Shown here one piece after another: positions 1 through 10,764 of a stretch of 64,000 nucleotides of DNA. This DNA comes from Sciurus carolinensis (lineage: Eukaryota > Chordata > Mammalia > Rodentia > Sciuridae): NCBI RefSeq assembly GCF_902686445.1, contig NW_025920104.1, forward strand, positions 4,526,001 through 4,590,000, read 5' to 3'. The notes under the pieces are model-generated. The model searched no databases. It saw only the letters and a list, made by a program, of their open reading frames with translations, and had not been told where the DNA came from. The translations under genes and the position numbers were made by a program. How positions within the stretch are numbered: the stretch's first letter is position 1; each line of letters starts with the position of its first letter.

Positions 1-1506
1 TGTTCAGATTTCTTTTCTTTTTTTTTTCTTCTAGCTTTGTCATCCCATGCTTACCCCTTGATTAGCATAAGCCACATATTGGTCAAAGTTTGCCTATACC
101 CTCTGTGTCAATTACATTTTTTTACTCTTTGCTGTTGTACATGTGTGTTTCTTATCAAAGTTAACAAAATTGAAGTAATTTTTGTTCTCCCCTATGTTTA
201 TATGGAAACATGTAGCTTGGATTTTCCATTTCCAGTTATACCTGAGAGAGAGCAACCTTGGGCATACCCATAATCCTCTAGATTGCCAGGGATATGTGTA
301 CTTTCATTTTAACACCCAGATTCCTAGGTATTATTCTTGTAGCAGAATAGGTTCATGTTCAGCTACTGTTTGATCAAAGGTTTTTATTCATCTCCTAGTG
401 ATAGTGAGGTGTCCTTTTATTGAATATCTGTGTGTGGTTTGAAAATATTTTCATGTGCCCCATGAACTTCTTTGATTATTTTTGAGTTAGTGCAGTCTAC
501 TACTTTCATACGGTTTTCCCAATTCCCAGATTTTGCTGTGCCCTGGCTATTCCTTTCCTGGTTCTGTCTGTTAAACTTCTCATTGCTCTACCATTTTGCT
601 GGGTACTGCTTTTATCATGGAGATGCGAGCAACTTCTTAATTGCTTTCCATGAAGATTTTGTTGTTTACAGCATTGTACTTAGGTATTTATTTCACAAAC
701 TGTCTTGTGAATACTTAGTTCCATCAAAACAGAGGAACTGTTTGTCCTTGAGTCTTGCTTCTCCAGTTTTTCTCTCCTTCTAGGCAGAACCGTTTACCAC
801 TGCACAAGAAATAGGATAGTTGTTCACTTCTCTAAGACTGATACCCTTGCTTTAACTAAGGTGATTGGGAGCCAAGGAATCCCCTAGTCTTGTTGGATTG
901 TCCCTCTGGGTGTGGCACCTGTGCATTATCAACAAGCTGGGCCAGGAGTGATAGCAGCCTAGTATTAGCCTGTTGCACCTAAGGTAGAGCTTTCACCTCT
1001 CATATGAGGAAATTGGCTGACTGGAGGAAGAGAACTCTAATCCTCTGATTCTGCCATAAAGGTCTGGGGAAAATGAAAAGTGCCAGTGACCTGCCTGCCC
1101 TGAGTGAAATTATAGCCATAGACTGGGTACTGAATGAAAAGGAAACCCCCTTTTTCTTGAATAGATCTGCCTAAACTAGAGCTTATGGAGTCATTTCTTA
1201 AGTCAGAACTTGGAAATGTGGGTGATATAAGGACAGAGCAGGTTGTGGCTCAGATGTCACCAAGTAGCACTTACTATGATTTAGTAGGTTTTCTTGAGTG
1301 AAAATCTTAACACACTTTCCAGAGACATTAAATGATTGTTTGAAATAATTTTTCCTAGTTCAGTTGCTGTTTATTGGGCAGAGATTCTATAACACTTTTT
1401 ATTCTTCATTCCCAAACTTGGTCTCCTGTTTTTACCCATTTAAAAAAATTGATAAATTGTATACCTCTTATTGTCTACATATTAATTTATACATTTCTAA
1501 TTTTCA
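1..1506. other. AT-rich non-coding sequence
   Basis: No repeat or gene is recognised here. Open frames are short, have no domain-like content and show no splice-site logic. A T-rich stretch lies near the left edge. Confidence 0.6.
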
Positions 1507-1520
1507 ATATTCTCCATCCA

Positions 1521-1902
1521 AAAATTATGGCATTTGCAGGCAAATGGATGAAACTGGAGAATATCATGCTAAGTGAGATAAGCCAATCTCAAAAAAACCA
1601 ATGGATGAATGATATCACTAATAAGTGGATGATGACACATAATGGGGGGTGGGAGGGGTTAGTGTTAGGGTTAGAGTTAGGGTTAGGGAGGGGGGCAAGA
1701 ATGGAGGAAGGAAGGACTGTATAGAGGGAAAAGAGGGGTGGGAGGGGTGGGGGGGAAGGGGAAAAATAACAGAATGAATCAAACAACATTACCCTATGTA
1801 AATTTATGATTACACAAATGGTATGCCTTTACGCCATGTACAAACAGAGAAACAACATGTATCCCATTTGTTTGCAATAATTCAAAAAAAAATTGAAAAA
1901 AT
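1521..1902 (+). mobile_element. 5'-truncated L1 (LINE-1) 3' end
   Basis: The insert starts in the last codons of ORF2: the frame reads AFAGKWMKLENIMLSEISQS, matching the C terminus of the larger L1 at 10765-14581. It continues through a G-rich 3' UTR with TTAGGG-like units (about 1644-1696) and ends in an A-rich tail. A perfect 14-bp duplication (ATATTCTCCATCCA) flanks it at 1507-1520 and 1903-1916, so both ends are defined. The structure is that of a short target-primed insertion lacking more than 90 percent of the element. It has no coding capacity. Confidence 0.93.
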
Positions 1903-1916
1903 ATATTCTCCATCCA

Positions 1917-2107
1917 TTTGTATCCATGCCTTTACCTGTTGAAAGACTTGAGAAGTTTTTCCTGTAGATTTTGCTACATTCTGGAGTTTGGTGTTTGCAT
2001 ACTTGTGGTGTTGGTCAGCATGTTCATTTGATCTCTGTCTTTCCTACAAGTACTCCCAAAACTGGATCAGACTCAGGTTCAATCCTTTAGGCAGTACTAT
2101 ATGTGGA
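1917..2107. other. Non-coding spacer
   Basis: Starts with the right target-site duplication of the L1 fragment. No further feature is recognised. Confidence 0.5.
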
Positions 2108-2278
2108 ATTTAGCAAAATATAGCATGCCCCTGAATCACCTGCTGGAGTTATTAAAGCAAATGTTACTGAGTAGCAAGCCCACACTTTCTGATTCATTAA
2201 GTCTGAATCTGGGTCTGAGAATTTGCATTTCTTGCAAGTACCCAAGTGATGCTCAGGCTGCTGAAAAACATATTTTTA
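2108..2278 (+). mobile_element. MER5-like non-autonomous hAT DNA transposon fragment
   Basis: The order of motifs follows the MER5A/B pattern: a 'GAATCACCTG' block, a 'TTTCTGATTCA' block, 'GAGAATTTGCATTTC', then 'AAGTACCCAAGTGATGCT'. These elements are ancient, shared by placental mammals and immobile. The copy looks strongly diverged and lacks clear terminal inverted repeats. Identification is from motif order only. Confidence 0.7.
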
Positions 2279-3218
2279 ATGTCTGATGGCATCTCTTTTT
2301 GTATCCTAGTAGATGTGTGTGCCTTTATCTGTTCACTTATTTATTTGAAAATGTCAATATTCTAAAGTTTTTCATTGGAATATTTTTATAAAGAGATGCT
2401 CACCTTTACCTAGTATTTGGTTACCCAGTGTATGGGTAACTAAGAAAAGGTAGGGTAATTTATTGATGTTTTTCACTCTGATTTGCTGATTATAAGATAG
2501 GTGGTTCCCTGCAGGAAGCCATCTATGATGTCTCATTTGAGAACTGAGTGTAGTTCAAGTCTTTAACCAGGTATCTGTCTTCAGGAACTCACAGTTCAGT
2601 AATGGGAGTTCAGGAATGACCAAATCATGTGGTTATCCTGAATTAGCTCACCTCTCAGGTTCAAATACAAGCATTGGATGTGGGAATGACCCTCTAGAGC
2701 CAAATGACTTGATTACCTCCACCCCTCTTTCCTGTTTTTCCCAGAATCAGCTCCTTCCAGTGCATTTTGATCTGTACCACTATAAATAATGCAAGTGCAG
2801 TCTCTCTTTGTTAGAGCCAGACCCTCTGGATGGCTCAATCTGTCATGCCCCTGCTCTTAAGATAATTTTGTCTTCTGTCTTTATTTCTCATAAATAAATT
2901 TCATAGTTTTTTTTTTTTTTATTTTGAAGCCAGCCCATCCCTCTAACAGGAATCCTTTCTGTCACCCATGGGGGATGTGGAGTAAGAGATCTCTTATGTA
3001 TTGAAGGTTATTCTTATCATTAAACATATTAGATGGGTCTAATCCATTTCAAGTATGACCATTATTGAAACTGACATTATTGCATCTTCAGTCAGTGGGA
3101 GACTCTTGAAGTTGACTCCTGAGTCCTAAAATCTGTCATTTCTGTTAGAAGCCCTGTCTAAGGTGTGATATCAGCTTGGTCATTGTTTCTGTGTTTTTTC
3201 TGACAGAAGTTAGAAATA
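2279..3218. other. Non-coding sequence, no recognised feature
   Basis: Mixed AT-rich sequence with an oligo-T run near 2908-2921. No convincing exon or repeat is visible. Confidence 0.5.
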
Positions 3219-3669
3219 TGTATTTGTTTAGTCACCTTTTTTGCTGCTATGACAAAAGGACCTGACAAGAACAATTTTAGAGGAGGAAAAATTTATTTGT
3301 TGCTCCCATTTTTAGAGATCTCAGTCCATAGATGGCCAACTCCATTTCTCAGAGTGTGAGGCAAGGCCAAACATCATGGCAGAAGACTGTGATGGAATAA
3401 AGTGACTCCAAACATTGCACTAAGAAGCAGAGACAGAGAGAGCTCTGTTCGACAGGGACAAAATATAAATTCCAAAGTCATGCATGCCCCCAGAAACCCA
3501 TCTCCTCCAGCCACATCCTACCTGCCTATAGTTACCACAAGTTAACCCCAACCTAGGGATTAACATGCTCATTAGGTTAAATCTCTCATAACCCAATCAT
3601 TTAAATTAAACTTTCTTTCATTTTCTCACAAATGAGCTTTTGGGAGCACCTAATATCTAAACCATAACA
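3219..3669 (-). mobile_element. MaLR-like (ERVL-type) solo LTR
   Basis: On the minus strand the element opens with TGTTATGGTTTAGATATTAG and its 3' end reads as the complement of a 'GTCACCTTTTTTGCTGCTATG' type terminus. This is the usual beginning and end of mammalian MaLR LTRs. The same architecture recurs in this window at 28905, 29679 and 42541. No internal retroviral sequence lies next to it, so it is a solo LTR. The exact subfamily is not determined. Confidence 0.75.
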
Positions 3670-3769
3670 GTGCACATATTTAAGATAAGGAAAAAATACT
3701 TCACAGGTTCTTATTGATACTGAAATTTTGACTTGAGAATAAAAAAAATGAGTAATACACTTCCAGGTT

Positions 3770-3888
3770 CTCCAAAATCTAAAGGTCAGCATTGTTGGTT
3801 TGTGTGGTATCATCTTGTATAGAAAGGTTTCTCCTAAATTTAAAGGTCAGCATTGTTGGTTTGTGTGGTATCATCTTGTATAGAAAGG
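3770..3888. repeat. 61-bp tandem duplication
   Basis: A segment beginning near CTCC(A/T)AAA and containing AAAGGTCAGCATTGTTGG occurs twice, at 3781 and 3842 (period 61). The shared core is identical and only the leading bases differ. This looks like a recent local duplication. Confidence 0.9.
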
Positions 3889-6800
3889 TGTGGCCATAGA
3901 ATCTGGGATTCAGTTTTCCTTTAATAGTAATGTTAAACATTCACTTACATGCTTCCTAAAATGAAACCATGTCACTTTCTACTCCTACCAGCAATAATTT
4001 CCTTTTGGTGGAACTCCTTGATAACTTTTAGCTTCCCTAGTTAGGTGCAGTTCTTCAGAGTACCTAGTAAGGTGAATGGATTGATGGATAGATTGATGTT
4101 AACAACAAGGGGATAGGTTATTTTAAGTAACCAACACATGATTTTGGGAGTTGGCAAGTCTGAGATTTGTAGGATAGGCCATCAGACTGGAATTTCAGGC
4201 AAGATTCTTGTGTTAATAGTCTTGAGGCAGAGTTTCTTCAGCAAACACCAGTCTTTTCTGATAAGGCCTCACTTTGATTTAATAAGTTCCACCATTTATG
4301 GAGGATAATCTGCTTTATTTAAAATCAGTTGAGTGTAAATGTTAATGACATCCACAGAGACTCTCATGCAACATCTAAATTAGTGTTAGACTACAGACCT
4401 GGGCACCATAACCTTAGCCAAGTTGACACATGAAATTAACCATCACACCTACATTGAACACTAAATTTATTGTCCAAATTGAGATTTCTTGAGAATAAGG
4501 AATTATAAATTATAATTAAATTCTTATAATTATGTACATTGAGTATTATATTTACGTGATTTTATTCATTGACCAACTGTTGTTTATCATTGATGACCCT
4601 ACAAAATTGTCCTGTTAAGAAAATTATTCTAAAACATCAACATTTATCTGTGTTCATTAAAGCAAAACAAAAACTGTTCTGTTGAGTTTCTCAACATTAA
4701 AAAGTACATAAATGGAATTCTCAGTAAATGTTCATATATATTTAGTATCTTAGGCATTAAATGCCTAAGTATTTAAAATGTATTTATGTATTTCTGAAAA
4801 AATATATTTTAAGAATTTGGTTGAATTATTTTTAATTGTCTCATAAAATTGTCTTTTTTCAAAGTTCCATTTTATGGTTGGTAAATTTGAAAACACTGAA
4901 AATTTTTTTAAATTTTGTTGATTTGTTTTTTCAACAGCTGCTAATCTCTGAATTATGATTTTAAAATTTTAGAATAGGCTCAAATTATAAATACTAAGGT
5001 ATCTGTTGATTTCAAAGCAAATTCTAACAAATTATTCTAAAATTTTGATATTTTAAAGTAGTTTAATATGTAAATATTCCAGCCCAATTATTTCACAGGT
5101 ATTATCTCCTTTATTCTATTTGGAAATCAAAATTTCTAGGAGGGAAAGCTTGTCACATAAGTTGTATCTATTTTATAGCTTTTGAAAATTGTACCAAATT
5201 TATACACTGCTAATTTTTTAGGCATTCTTAGGTTTATTTTATTCTGCCATATATTATAAACTTGTCTAAGTAAAAAAAAATTCTCTTTAAACACTACATA
5301 TTGAATGAAGATTTGTATTGCTATTATAAAATATAATATATTCAAAGATTAAATAGCAGGCTTTTATTCCTTGTAGTTCTAGAAAATGAGAAGTCTGAAG
5401 ACCAAGGTGCTGAAATCTTCATTGTCTGAAAAGGTACTGCTTCCTGGTTACAGAACTGCTTAGATCTTATGTCCTTCCATAGCCTTTCCTATATGTTTTC
5501 ACTGAGAGAAAGGGAGGGTAGGAGAGACAGAGAATGATTTTTGTCTCATCATTTTATTAAGGCATTAATATCATCTTTAGGGATCCAAGTACATGACATA
5601 ATCTAACTTTAGTCACCTCCCACATGCCACACCTACACATACAATCACATGTAGGTATTAGAATGTCAACTTAAGAATTTTTTGGTGGGATACATATTTT
5701 TAATCTGTAGCTATTTCCAAATGACTATGAATGAAATAAAACCAAGGTTTAGAAAGTGATTGAAAATCATCAGTGCTATTGATTATACCAAGTGCGTATT
5801 AAGATTCAAAGTTTTATAAGACAGGTAACAAAAAGAGAACATGTATACTATTATGATGTAGTATTTTTTTAAGTTGACATCATCTTTGTCACAAAAATAT
5901 TTTAATTCACTTTATGTGTGTATAAATTTTCATAAAATTTAGTAGACTACCACAGCTTCTGTGGATGGAATTGTTAAATTCCCTCCATTTTTATTGGTAG
6001 TGATATATTCAGGTTTATATGCTCACAGTTGCAAATTATTTGTGAATCACAACCCAAGTACAATTTGTTTATGTTCCATAATTGATATTTTTACTGTGAT
6101 ACTCTCTATGCTCCACCAAAATCTGTAGTTTTGTTATTACCTTAAAAATAACGTTGCTTCTTATTCACAGATTTTATTTTTGTGAATATTTCTATTCTTG
6201 TAAGTTTAATTATAACTTCAAAATCATTATTCATGGAGTTTTTGTGGTCATTCACTGAAATGAATGACTACAAATTACAAAATAGTTATAAAATTGTGAT
6301 TACTCGACACAATTTTAGCTGGACACTTATGTTCTACTTTGTGTTAGCTCAGATATGGTAAATAAGTGTCCTTTATGTGACCTGTTTTGTTTTGTTTTTT
6401 GGTGCTTCTTGTTAGTAATTTTTCTGTTTTTAATGTTTTAAGTATCAAATACAGAATTGAAGAAGTGTGTAGTGTTCCTAAGGGCAAGAATGCTGTGATG
6501 TACATCCAGAAAAAAATACACATTATAAAATCTTCATTCAGACCTGTGTTATAGTGCTGTTAATCGTGAGTTAATAGTGAATCAGCAGTATATATTAAAT
6601 AAAATATCTTAAAACAGACATATACATAAAACAAGAGTACATTTGATCAGTTGATGAAAATGTGACCAGAGTCTGTCAGCCTAATCTTGTATCTCCTAGC
6701 AGCTGTGGTTAGGTAATGCACTAATTAAGTGTTCAGGGTAATATTATAAAACTTAACTATTCTGAATAATGAGAACTAACTGTAATTTTATCATTATTGT

Positions 6801-7535
6801 TGAACTTTTTAACTGTATTGAAATAGCAATTACAGCAATATAAGGTATTTCATGTTCAACAGAATGAACGTTCAAAATCTTTACATTGATTTCATGAATT
6901 AAATGGAGAAATCAAGCCATTTTTGGAATTGAATTTTCTATTTGACACTGATAGAAAGCTGAAATCATTAAATTGTTAATTTCTACTGTTAATGCAGCCA
7001 ACAAAATTATATTCATCACTTTCCCTTGAATATATAAAGCAATTTTAAATCAGAACTGAGATTTTTAAAAAAGTCACTTGATTTAGATGAAAAGTCATGC
7101 TTAATAGAATAACATATAAAACACTTTATCTGCTCTTATTCCATTGGTGTGTTTGAGCAAGTCAAAAGCAGGGGCAACATTGGTTATTTCTTCTGGGTAT
7201 TCTCTTTGAGTCAAGTGTCAGTTATGACACTTACAAAAGGTTGGTTACTGCTAGGTGTCTTTCAGATGTAACTACATGTTGAATTGATAACTGGTTTCCT
7301 TGCCTGTACTGAGAAATGACTGAGCTCATACCAGAGCCTGAATGAAAATTACAGATGTCTCAGCTTATTTCAATGGGCCCATAAAAAATCATTGAAGGAT
7401 GAAAAATCTAGGATACATGATAAATTGGTTGGGGCATAAGACAGTGGTTATAAAGTGGATCATTTTGGGGAAACTAATACACATGGACACTTTACTAAAT
7501 GTGTCCTTTCAAAAATCTCCTAACACCACATTCTA
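3889..7535. other. AT-rich intergenic or intronic sequence
   Basis: A long AT-rich stretch without recognisable genes. It may contain very old, unidentifiable repeat remnants. A motif near 4415-4448 resembles the 3' terminus of rodent LTRs, but no element could be delimited. Confidence 0.5.
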
Positions 7536-7622
7536 TTTTTTTTTTTTTGGTGCTGGGGATCGAACCCAGGGCCTTGTGCTTGCAAGATAAGCACTCTACC
7601 AACTGAGCTATCTTCCCAGCCC
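7536..7622 (-). mobile_element. ID-type SINE
   Basis: On the minus strand it reads as a tRNA-like head (GGGCTGGGAAGATAGCTCAG), an A box, a B box (GGTTCGATCCC) and an A tail. This is the ID family of rodent SINEs, transcribed by RNA polymerase III. Imperfect target-site duplications ACCACATTCT (7525-7534) and ACCATATTCT (7623-7632) flank it. The internal promoter boxes look intact. Confidence 0.92.
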
Positions 7623-7632
7623 ACCATATTCT

Positions 7633-8164
7633 TGATTATAGTTTTCCCATCAAAAATGCTATGACCCCAATATGATTCACTTGTTTGTGACTATTTAGTA
7701 ATTTCCACAGCATTATGCACTCAGAAAAGAATGTGAAACGCACTTCTTATTTTTATTCATTGTATCATTTATTTATGGAACATTTTCTATTCATCTTAAA
7801 ACTTTTATACTAAAGTTGCATACTTTCACTTTTAAACTAAAAATAATTATAATAAGTCAATGCATAATCTTCCCTGAAATTAGTTCTTTTGTTATCTTAA
7901 TATAAATGCACAATAATTAAAAATGAAAGTTTAAATGGAAAGTAGTTTTATATATATTTGATAAAACTGTTATCTGATTATATTACTTTATATTTTATTA
8001 TAGAGTTAATTGAAAAGATTCTATCTTATAAGTACAAGAGCCTTGAGAAATAGGACATGACAAGGCTCTTTAGAGAGCTATTTCTTTATGTAACTTTTCT
8101 CTAATACCCTATAATCATATTTTCCAGAGAATTTTGAGTTTATTTTCTATTATAAGTTTGTCTA
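7633..8164. other. AT-rich non-coding sequence
   Basis: Nothing recognised. Confidence 0.5.
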
Positions 8165-8420
8165 GAGGTTAGTAACCATTCTTTAACTTGTACTCAACTA
8201 GGGTCATTTTGACCCATTTCCCCATCACCTTATGATTTTTGATCTCATGTTTGTTTGTAGTTTGAATCACAGCAACAAGCCACTCATGAGTAATGTGATT
8301 TTAGATTCTAAAGGTGTACTTAACCCTTGGAGGGGGTTGAGGAGTTTAGACTTACTGTCTGCCCTCATCCTGCCAGCTGCTGAATAATGATGTTTCTGTC
8401 TCCTGCTTTAAGATCAACTC
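8165..8420 (+). mobile_element. Diverged fragment of the same LTR family as 19782-20344
   Basis: The sequence from about 8165 matches the reverse complement of the LTR at 19782-20344 in order. Shared blocks include 'TTAGTAACCATT', 'GGTCATTTTGACCCA', 'TTCCCC', 'TGATCTCATG', 'TTTGAATCA' and 'AGCAACA'. Similarity fades after about 8300, so both borders are approximate. It is older or more decayed than the other copy. Confidence 0.65.
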
Positions 8421-9302
8421 TGATTTATTGCAATTCACTTGTTCTACCTTTGTAAGAAATGCTGCTTTCCTAATGAAAGTCCAAGTCATACCTTCCACTG
8501 CAGTTTTTGTAAGCTTGGAATAAGTGTTTATGGACTGAGCAGCTGAGAATCAATCATGGGGACTCAATATGTTAGGGGATTTTCTTCTAATTAGTTATCT
8601 TTGTGGGGAATGGGTGCTGATCATTTATTAATATTATGGTCCAAGAGTACATAAAATATCTTAACTGAAATAAGGCTACCACATTTAAACCTTTAGTGAA
8701 TACTACAGAGTAGGTAAGGGAGGAGAGCCAAGAGAGTTCTGTGAATCATGAATGTAAGCATTGTGATTGTGGAATTAAAGCACATACATCTTCAGTTTGT
8801 TGGTACTGCTGCTTTCACATAAGTGTGTCAGAGGTTGCACATATGTCCATTTTGGACTGACAGATCACCAGAAGGTGACCGCTCTAGGCATGTGCCTCCT
8901 TTATCAGGCTGAACAAACCTCAAGCCAGGGTACATGGTACTAGGGCATGAGTTCAGCCCCTCTCAGTCCCTATCTGGGTACTTTTGTGCAGGGTCACATG
9001 ATTTTCACTTTAACAGCCTCCAACCCACCCTCAAGTTTTCTTAGAGGTTCCTTATCTCCTCGAAATCCAGAGATAACCAGAGGCAGAGTGACTGTTGTTT
9101 GCCACCTCTGGTAGGTTTATCCTAATGATGCCTGCTTGATCACATTTTTAATATGTTATTTAAGCACTGCTTAAAATAGTTAATATAATTAATAATCCAG
9201 TTATATTTAGCAACCAATGATACAGAACTTCAATCAAAGTACTATGTGTATTTGAGGTGCAGAGAAAATGTGTGCAATATAAGATTTTTAGCTGTATACC
9301 TG
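8421..9302. other. Non-coding sequence left of the L1 insertion
   Basis: No gene or classified repeat is recognised. Its right end, ending in GCCTCTACACTTTA (9303-9316), is the pre-insertion target of the L1. Confidence 0.5.
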
Positions 9303-9316
9303 GCCTCTACACTTTA
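9303..9316. repeat. Target-site duplication, left copy
   Basis: GCCTCTACACTTTA, identical to 17322-17335. The two copies bound an 8.0-kb insert, showing that everything between them came in as one retrotransposition event. Confidence 0.92.
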
Positions 9317-10487
9317 TTTTATTTTATTTTTTTTTACTTTTCTGAAGAAATCTATTTTATTTGCAAGACACTAAATCTACAAGAGAATGATTGTTAAATC
9401 ATTGCAGTACTTGAAGGTGTGCCAGAAAATAATATGGTAAAAATCATACATGTATTCCTATTGAAAGGTACTCAATTCATGTGAATACCTTTTAATATAA
9501 AATTCTATAAATAGCATCAAAACACCATCAGAGATGCATTCAAATGAATTTTTGGATAGAAAATCAGAAACTGTATGTTGACAAACTAGACAAAAATGTA
9601 ATATGTCCCCTACATGTTTGAATTTCTCAATTACTGAGTTACATAAGATTAATTCAACATATACAGAAAAAATTAGAATTGTATTAAATTCATTTGCTTA
9701 TATTTTTGGTGGTGGGGAGATGGATTGATTTCTAAGAAGGCAGTGGGATTAACAAGTACAGGCAAATTACATTGGATAATACTTGATTAATTCAATACAA
9801 TAATTATTCTAAATTATCTACTAAAATCTCTTATTGGGGAAATTAAAGAGAATATCTGCTTATAATAAATTAATGAAGGAGATTAGACTCTACAGTTACA
9901 AGCAAAGAACAAAGGCACAAATGAGGTATAAAATGATCATATTTTGTGCCATAGAGTAAATGCATGAGATAATTCTTGCATTGAATCACTTGAAAGCCAT
10001 TAAAACCTTAGTCAAAAAGAAAAAAAGGAAAAAAAAAGAAAAACGTGAGAAAAAAAATGATGAGGACATGTGCATAAAAACCAAAGAACCATTGGGTAAA
10101 AAATAATCACAAACAGGTATGAATAGGTCAAAAATATCATACTTCCAAAAATTCAGCTACATTGAAGAATGCAATATTGTAAAATAAATATATTTCTTTA
10201 GTGAACTGTAATATATAATGAAAATATTTAGAATGGGTTTTAAGTTAATGAATTTTAAAATTCTCAAAAAGACTCTAGGTTTGCCAAATATTTGTGGCAA
10301 AATCACATCAAAATTTCTTTTTCTTTTTAGTATGCAACAAAGAACACATCACATTTAAATATCCAAGGAAAAGTCTTTCAGTAGAATTTATTTAGGTGTA
10401 GATCTTGAGGATCAATTTTGCTCAATTTTAGATCAGCTATCTATGCAGACTGGTTACTTTTCTCATTTTACTATAATTTAAAATAAT
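9317..10487 (-). other. 3' transduced segment carried with the L1
   Basis: This AT-rich stretch has no L1 similarity, yet it lies inside the target-site duplications. On the L1 sense strand it follows the L1 3' UTR and its short A7 run (10488-10494). It ends with a canonical AATAAA about 20 nt before a terminal A-rich tail (plus-strand T-rich run 9317-9335). That is the signature of read-through past the L1 poly(A) site into flanking genomic DNA, followed by reverse transcription. The segment should therefore be a copy of the sequence downstream of the parent L1. An A-rich patch at about 10013-10058 (plus strand) lies within it. Confidence 0.82.
9356..9361 (-). terminator. AATAAA polyadenylation signal of the transduced transcript
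   Basis: Canonical hexamer on the minus strand, about 20 nt upstream of the terminal poly(A). The spacing is right for cleavage at the recorded 3' end. Confidence 0.8.
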
Positions 10488-10764
10488 TTTTTTGTATTGT
10501 ATACAAATGGAATACATGTTGTTTCTCTATTGGTACATAGAGTCAAGGCATACCATTTGTGTAATCATACGTTTACATAGGGCAATGATGTTTATTTTTT
10601 ATTCCTTCCCCCCACCACTCCCACCCCTCTTTTCCCTCTATACAGTCCTTCTTTCCTTCATTCTTACTGCTCTCCTTATCCCTAACCCTAAACCTAACCC
10701 TAAACCTAATGCTAACCCCTCCCACCCCCATTATATGTCCTCATCCACTTATCAGCGAGATCAT
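10488..10764 (-). other. L1 3' UTR
   Basis: It follows the ORF2 stop and aligns with the 3' UTR of the short L1 at 1521-1902, including the shared 'ATGATTACACAAATGGTATGCC' region. Its end has no canonical AATAAA. A weak AATACA-like hexamer directly precedes the short A-run, which fits inefficient termination and the read-through seen here. Confidence 0.85.
10679..10728 (-). repeat. Telomere-like, G-rich tract in the L1 3' UTR
   Basis: On the L1 sense strand this is a run of TTAGGG and TTAGGTT-like units next to G-runs of four or five, with potential to form a G-quadruplex. The short L1 copy has an equivalent tract at about 1644-1696. Confidence 0.8.

Noticed and set aside
1644..1696. Interstitial telomeric repeat (TTAGGG)n
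   Set aside because: The motif sits inside an L1 3' UTR with target-site duplications, and the other L1 has the same tract. It is an L1 feature, not a telomere fusion or repair scar.
7536..7622. tRNA gene
   Set aside because: The tRNA-like head belongs to an ID SINE with an A tail and target-site duplications; it lacks a foldable complete tRNA body.
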